From assembly GCF_009720525.1 (NCBI RefSeq), contig NZ_CP043930.1, positions 1,054,001-1,118,000 of the forward strand: a stretch of DNA of 64,000 nt, given 5' to 3'. The notes below the pieces were generated by a model. That model ran no database searches, was not told where the DNA came from, and saw nothing but the letters and a program-made list of their open reading frames with translations. A program made the position numbers and the translations under genes. Origin of the DNA: Gimesia benthica. GTDB lineage: Bacteria > Planctomycetota > Planctomycetia > Planctomycetales > Planctomycetaceae. Positions 60,867 through 64,000 of this stretch are shown here, piece by piece (within the stretch, counting starts at the first letter, position 1; every line of letters begins with the position of its first letter).

Positions 60867-60996
60867 TATTTCTCCACTGGGTAAAGATGCGGGCCAGGAG
60901 CGACTGCAGAGCACGCCGCAGCCGAAACTCCCTGGCCCAGACAAATGTCAGCAACACGACCAGCACACTGCTGGTCGCAACAAGAGCGAAAGTCAT
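60787..60996 (-). CDS. Small membrane protein (69 aa)
   Basis: One N-terminal helix FALVATSSVLVVLLTFVWA followed by a basic tail. AAGGAG precedes ATG 60996. First gene of the module. The overlap with the next start suggests coupling, though the frame overlap of 80 bases leaves some doubt. Confidence 0.55.
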   Translation of the reverse strand: MTFALVATSSVLVVLLTFVWAREFRLRRALQSLLARIFTQWRNTHEATEPAPKNHDAHDRAYSGNDRRM

Positions 60997-61034
60997 GGAA
61001 TCTCCTTGGGAATCAGATGTGCAGAAACTAAAAA

Positions 61035-61082
61035 AGCCCGCCTTCCGAGCATCTCGTGGTGAGATGACCGGAAGACGGGGCT
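61035..61082 (-). terminator. Terminator-like hairpin in the leader of the Ycf46 module
   Basis: Outer arms AGCCCGCCTTCCG and CGGAAGACGGGGCT with an inner CATCTC/GAGATG hairpin, followed on the minus strand by TTTTTTAG. It lies 39-86 bases upstream of the first gene, so it may be a transcription attenuator or the terminator of an upstream gene lost to the IS insertion. Confidence 0.65.
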
Positions 61083-61226
61083 GCGACAGTGAAAGTGAGG
61101 GGTTGGAAGAGCTAAGTTTCCCTTACATATAATAGTGACACCGATTGGAGCCGGATTTAGGTCCCTCACACGACGGCCCTATGATTGTCTGATGCCCCCC
61201 AGCTTATCAGGTCATATGGGGGGGGG

Positions 61227-61234
61227 AAATTTTT
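61227..61234. repeat. Target-site duplication, left
   Basis: AAATTTTT, repeated at 62606-62613, immediately outside the IS256 ends. Confidence 0.7.
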
Positions 61235-61290
61235 GATAAAGCAACAAACATTCTGTAAATTTCCGGGGCCTTCGGTCTCTGTGATCAGCA

Positions 61291-62445
61291 TTAAATTGTC
61301 AGGTATCTCATGCCGGTTTCCCAGTCGTCGCTGAGTTCCACCAGGACCGCGGTCACCAGCCTCAGCAACGACTCCTCATTGGGAAACAGTCCCGCTACGC
61401 GGGTACGCCGTTTTAATTCCTTATTCTGCCGTTCGAGCATGTTTGTGGTTCGCATCCGCTTGCGATGACCGGCAGGGATGGTAAATACGGTCAGTCCTTC
61501 CAGGATGTTTTCTTCCGCCCAACTCGCCAGTTTCGGAGCTGTTTTTTCATGAGTGGAAACGAACCGTTTCAGTTCATTCAGCGCATCATCCAGGTCTCTG
61601 GCATTAAAGATATTGCGTAATTCATCGCTCACCTGTTTGCGCAAATGAACCTTGGGAACGTATTGCATCGCGTTTTGCATCAAATGAAACTGGCAACGCT
61701 GCCAGGGCGTGCCAGCGAGCATGTTCTGTCGTGCCGCTTTCAGGCCTTCGTGTGCATCACTGACGATCAGCTTCACGCCATGCAGTCCGCGCTGGTTGAG
61801 TGAACCCAGGAATTCACGCCAATGGACTTCGGCTTCGGAGAGCGACACAGACACTCCGAGTACGCTCCGATGACCGCTGGCCAGGACGCCGATCGCAATC
61901 AGCACGGCACAGTCCCGCACGCTGCCTTCCACGCGAACTTTTTCATAGCGGGCGTCGAGGATCAGGTATTCCACCTGCCCCAGCGGTCGATTACGCCACG
62001 TTTCCAGCTCTTCGTCGAGCAGTTTCGCTGCCCGACTGACCTGTGTACTGGTGACATCAAATCCACAGAGTTCGGTGGTGATTTTGGCGACCTTACGGGT
62101 AGAGACGCCTTGAACATACATTTCAGCGATTGCCAGCTTCAGTGCGCGTTCACTCCGTTCGCCGCGTTCCAGTGCAGAGGGATAAAAGTCGCCATCGCGT
62201 GTCTGGGGCACTTGCAGTTCCAGCTTTCCGAGGCGACTTTGAAATGATTTTGGCTTGAAACCGTTGGCATAAGAACGGCGTGTTACGCTGCGTTGATACG
62301 GTTCGGCACCGAGGTATTCGGAACGTTCCAGCTTCATCGCTTCGTTGAACAGGATCTGGAGTGCTTGCGACATTTCATCGAATCCATGATCGGCCAGGAG
62401 CTGGACAGCGTCGAGAATGTTGTTAGATTGTTGTTGGTGGGCCAT
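61291..62445 (-). CDS. IS256-family transposase (384 aa)
   Basis: A DDE transposase (MULE-like fold): YLILDARYEKVRV carries the first Asp, VSDAHEGLKAA the second, and MLERQNKELKRRTRVAGLFP the conserved Glu region. The length is normal and the frame uninterrupted, so the protein could be active. ATG 62445 follows AGGAACTCCAACC on the minus strand. Confidence 0.95.
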   Translation of the reverse strand: MAHQQQSNNILDAVQLLADHGFDEMSQALQILFNEAMKLERSEYLGAEPYQRSVTRRSYANGFKPKSFQSRLGKLELQVPQTRDGDFYPSALERGERSERALKLAIAEMYVQGVSTRKVAKITTELCGFDVTSTQVSRAAKLLDEELETWRNRPLGQVEYLILDARYEKVRVEGSVRDCAVLIAIGVLASGHRSVLGVSVSLSEAEVHWREFLGSLNQRGLHGVKLIVSDAHEGLKAARQNMLAGTPWQRCQFHLMQNAMQYVPKVHLRKQVSDELRNIFNARDLDDALNELKRFVSTHEKTAPKLASWAEENILEGLTVFTIPAGHRKRMRTTNMLERQNKELKRRTRVAGLFPNEESLLRLVTAVLVELSDDWETGMRYLTI

Positions 62446-62516
62446 GGTTGGAGTTCCTTTTCTGTTGTGGAAAACATTAAAAAGAAACCGATCTGGCCCA
62501 CCCTTTCAAGGGCTCG

Positions 62517-62569
62517 CCGGAGTGGTGCTTGTTATTTTCGCTACGCTCAAATAACAAGCACCACTCCGG
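62517..62569. repeat. Perfect 21-bp hairpin inside the IS256 end
   Basis: CCGGAGTGGTGCTTGTTATT plus one more T, then an 11-base loop, then the exact complement. It lies between the transposase start and the right end of the element, where it could hinder outside transcription or ribosome access. Confidence 0.85.
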
Positions 62570-62605
62570 CACACAGGTAATTTACAGAAGAGATGTTACA
62601 GTAAC

Positions 62606-62613
62606 AAATTTTT
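62606..62613. repeat. Target-site duplication, right
   Basis: AAATTTTT, matching 61227-61234. Confidence 0.7.
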
Positions 62614-62888
62614 ATCAGTGGTAAATCTAAGACATTACATTCAGAAGTCCCCAAACAGAGTGTATACACATATTCTCAGTGTGGCATATGCTTACCTGAC
62701 AGCAAGTTTGCAGCGTTGGTACCGAATTATTCTAGGCTTACAGAAATCCTATTCCTTATCTCTAGAGAAATACTTTTATTCATAATTTCAGCCATAGATC
62801 GAAACTAATTGGCTTTATTCAATATTTGGGTCAGTCTATTCTCATAATACTGTATGTTTAAAACATCACACTTCTATGGAGATTACTG

Positions 62889-63155
62889 ATGACTAAACTT
62901 GAAAATACTAAGCTTTTCAGAGGTGGTGTTACTGCACCGAAATGGGGTGAAATATTAAATGTTTCGAAGTGTTCTATTTTTCAAGGAACAATCAAATTTG
63001 ACTTTGAGATTGACTCCAAGGGCGGGGGGAAGACTCAGCTTAAACTGGTAATAGAGGAAGATGATGTACTTGCTATTTTAAATGAATTCATTGACACTAA
63101 TTCCGAGTGCGTTAAGTTCGTTCCAAAATTTGTGAAGCTAGTAAATAAGAAGTAA
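62889..63155 (+). CDS. Hypothetical protein (88 aa)
   Basis: Not recognised. Basic, with a beta-like stretch (KFDFEIDSKGGGKTQLKLVI) and a helical C-terminus. GGAG lies eight bases before ATG 62889. AT-rich compared with the Ycf46 module. Confidence 0.55.
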   Translation: MTKLENTKLFRGGVTAPKWGEILNVSKCSIFQGTIKFDFEIDSKGGGKTQLKLVIEEDDVLAILNEFIDTNSECVKFVPKFVKLVNKK

Positions 63156-63389
63156 TGGCTTTAGGTATCTTGTTAAGAATTTTCTCTTCGACTTCCTGCA
63201 AATTGTAATCAGCCATGGGAGTAAAATGAGTTAACAACGATACGGAAATTGATAAATGCCTATCGTAGTTGGCGACAGGTGCCATGGTTTTAGTTGCTCT
63301 GCAGATGACGGTCATTCGTCGCAGTCAGTATTCCAGCAAAACGTACCAATGTGCCCCAGAGAATCGAATCATCATCAGGAGATGATCAA

Positions 63390-64000
63390 GTGATATTTGC
63401 GATTTTAGACGAAGATGAAAAAAAGTTACTTGAAGCATACATCCTGACTAAGGCTATGTTAGGAGAGTGTGAAGGATGGGATCCATCATTTTTAAAGCCA
63501 GGTCAAACTTTATGGGAGTGGTTTGGGTATGAAACAGAAAAGCAATGTCGCCGTGATTTATTTCAACTGAGAGAGGAAATTAAGAATTTTCCATGTATCG
63601 AGATTAAATTGAATCAGAAAGAATGGTTCATAGAGTGGGAAGATGGAAAATATTTTTTGAGTTACAAAATGTCACCACTCAGAGAAAAGCTTGCTTTGTT
63701 TTCCAATGCCTTTGAGTCATTTATTAGTAATAAAGAGGTAAGAATATTTGGCATCGGAGTTCTAGTGGGAGCAACAGCCCTTTCTTCTATATATGCTCCT
63801 TGGCTGTTGCATAAAATATTCGTTTTTATTCTGTGCTTTTGTGTTTATGGACTAATGGCTGGGATAATATTCCTTGTATTCTTAAATGAACACTTAAAAA
63901 AATATTTGCATAAGAGATATCACGAAGTTTTGCTTATTGCTTTATTTATAATCGCTATTTCCATTGCAATTTCACTTTCTCTTTTCATGGTTGGCTCGAT
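63390..64000 (+). CDS. Membrane protein, incomplete at the window edge (>203 aa)
   Basis: GTG 63390 has AGGAG about seven bases earlier and opens a frame that runs to the last base of the window. The first ~110 residues are soluble and acidic (LDEDEKKLLEAYIL, then SFLKPGQTLWEWFGYE). Three membrane helices follow at about 117-135, 140-160 and 180-200. Family unknown. The C-terminus lies outside the window. Confidence 0.65.
   Translation, partial: MIFAILDEDEKKLLEAYILTKAMLGECEGWDPSFLKPGQTLWEWFGYETEKQCRRDLFQLREEIKNFPCIEIKLNQKEWFIEWEDGKYFLSYKMSPLREKLALFSNAFESFISNKEVRIFGIGVLVGATALSSIYAPWLLHKIFVFILCFCVYGLMAGIIFLVFLNEHLKKYLHKRYHEVLLIALFIIAISIAISLSLFMVGS

Larger units (their letters stand above)
61235..62605 (-). 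mobile_element. IS256-family insertion sequence (1371 bp)
   Basis: Terminal inverted repeats of about 30 bases, with 21 matches, are centred on TTCTGTAAATT at the left (61251-61261) and AATTTACAGAA at the right (62579-62589). The ends start GATAAAG and, in reverse, GTTACTG. An 8-bp target duplication AAATTTTT flanks it. The transposase gene fills most of the element. It looks complete and recent enough to keep its duplication. Confidence 0.85.

Noticed and set aside
62282-62299. GTTACGC followed by four bases and TTGATAC
   Set aside because: Only the first box matches; the second has 4 of 7 bases and it lies inside the transposase gene on the opposite strand. Chance match.
63112-63315. A 67-codon minus-strand frame
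   Set aside because: Overlaps the end of the 88-aa gene and lacks a start signal for the full length; a shorter 34-codon version is possible but unsupported.
1-64000. CRISPR arrays, tRNA and rRNA genes
   Set aside because: No regularly spaced repeats with unique spacers and no recognisable tRNA or rRNA sequence were seen by eye. The Cas4-like domain at 28070 belongs to a DUF2779 protein and does not indicate a CRISPR locus.

Overview
The window looks like an accessory, defence-rich region of a planctomycete chromosome, probably from the Gimesia/Rubinisphaera group. This is inference from gene content: an ECF-type sigma factor paired with a Ser/Thr kinase that carries an anti-sigma-like zinc motif, planctomycete-type small families, a Ycf46/Ycf35-like module, a DnaN-like protein and a CIA30 protein. 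I see no tRNA, rRNA or CRISPR array.

Layout. (1) 1-5064, minus strand: a plasmid- or integrative-element-like block with an unknown 388-aa protein, a Cys-rich Rep-like protein, a gene-free segment full of inverted repeats (2638-3426) and a D5-like primase-helicase. (2) 6126-14939: a DUF262/DUF1524 (GmrSD-like) protein, then a minus-strand pair of a sacsin/Hsp90-type GHKL ATPase and a SNF2 helicase with an N-terminal Swt1-type HEPN domain. (3) 15429-24439: an RtcR-like regulator (CARF-like sensor, sigma-54 AAA+, Fis helix-turn-helix) followed by hsdR, hsdM, hsdS and a PIN-domain gene. A consensus sigma-54 -24/-12 promoter sits between regulator and hsdR. (4) 24452-31545: decayed HsdM fragments and a decayed helix-turn-helix gene around a 226-aa unknown gene, a fusion of a defective N6-methylase domain, a TRD and a HEPN-like domain, a Cas4-like/DEDD nuclease and an HNH nuclease. 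(5) 31663-36999: sigma factor, kinase and two small unknowns. (6) 37326-45053: a secreted unknown, DUF6933/GIY-YIG, a staphylococcal-type nuclease with a frameshift in a homopolymer, a ScoMcrA-head/DUF3883 restriction protein, and a large Orc-type AAA plus HerA-type ATPase fusion. (7) 45126-54531: gene fragments, housekeeping-like genes, a paralog of the 35728 gene and a PrsW-like protease. (8) 54789-60996, minus strand: a module of DnaN-like protein, two planctomycete small proteins, a DUF3150-like protein, Ycf46-type AAA+, a coiled-coil protein, DUF2997, DUF1257 (Ycf35), a lipoprotein and a small membrane protein, with terminator-like hairpins between most units. (9) 61235-62605: a complete IS256-family element with an 8-bp target duplication, then a small unknown gene and a membrane protein that runs off the window.

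Two dispersed DNA signals cut across these blocks. One is an exactly spaced 18-bp element, GTTACGC-N4-GCGATAG, at nine places. Five copies lie 61-69 bases before the probable start codons of the kinase, two small unknowns and a pair of paralogs, which suggests a local regulon, perhaps of the sigma factor/kinase pair. The other is a near-palindrome centred on TCCGGA with AT-rich arms, present five times and only between genes; two copies in the same orientation flank the Cas4-like/DEDD gene.

The strongest candidates for something undescribed are the CARF/sigma-54 switch on a type I restriction system, the methylase-TRD-HEPN fusion, the nine-site motif and the Ycf46/Ycf35/clamp-like module.
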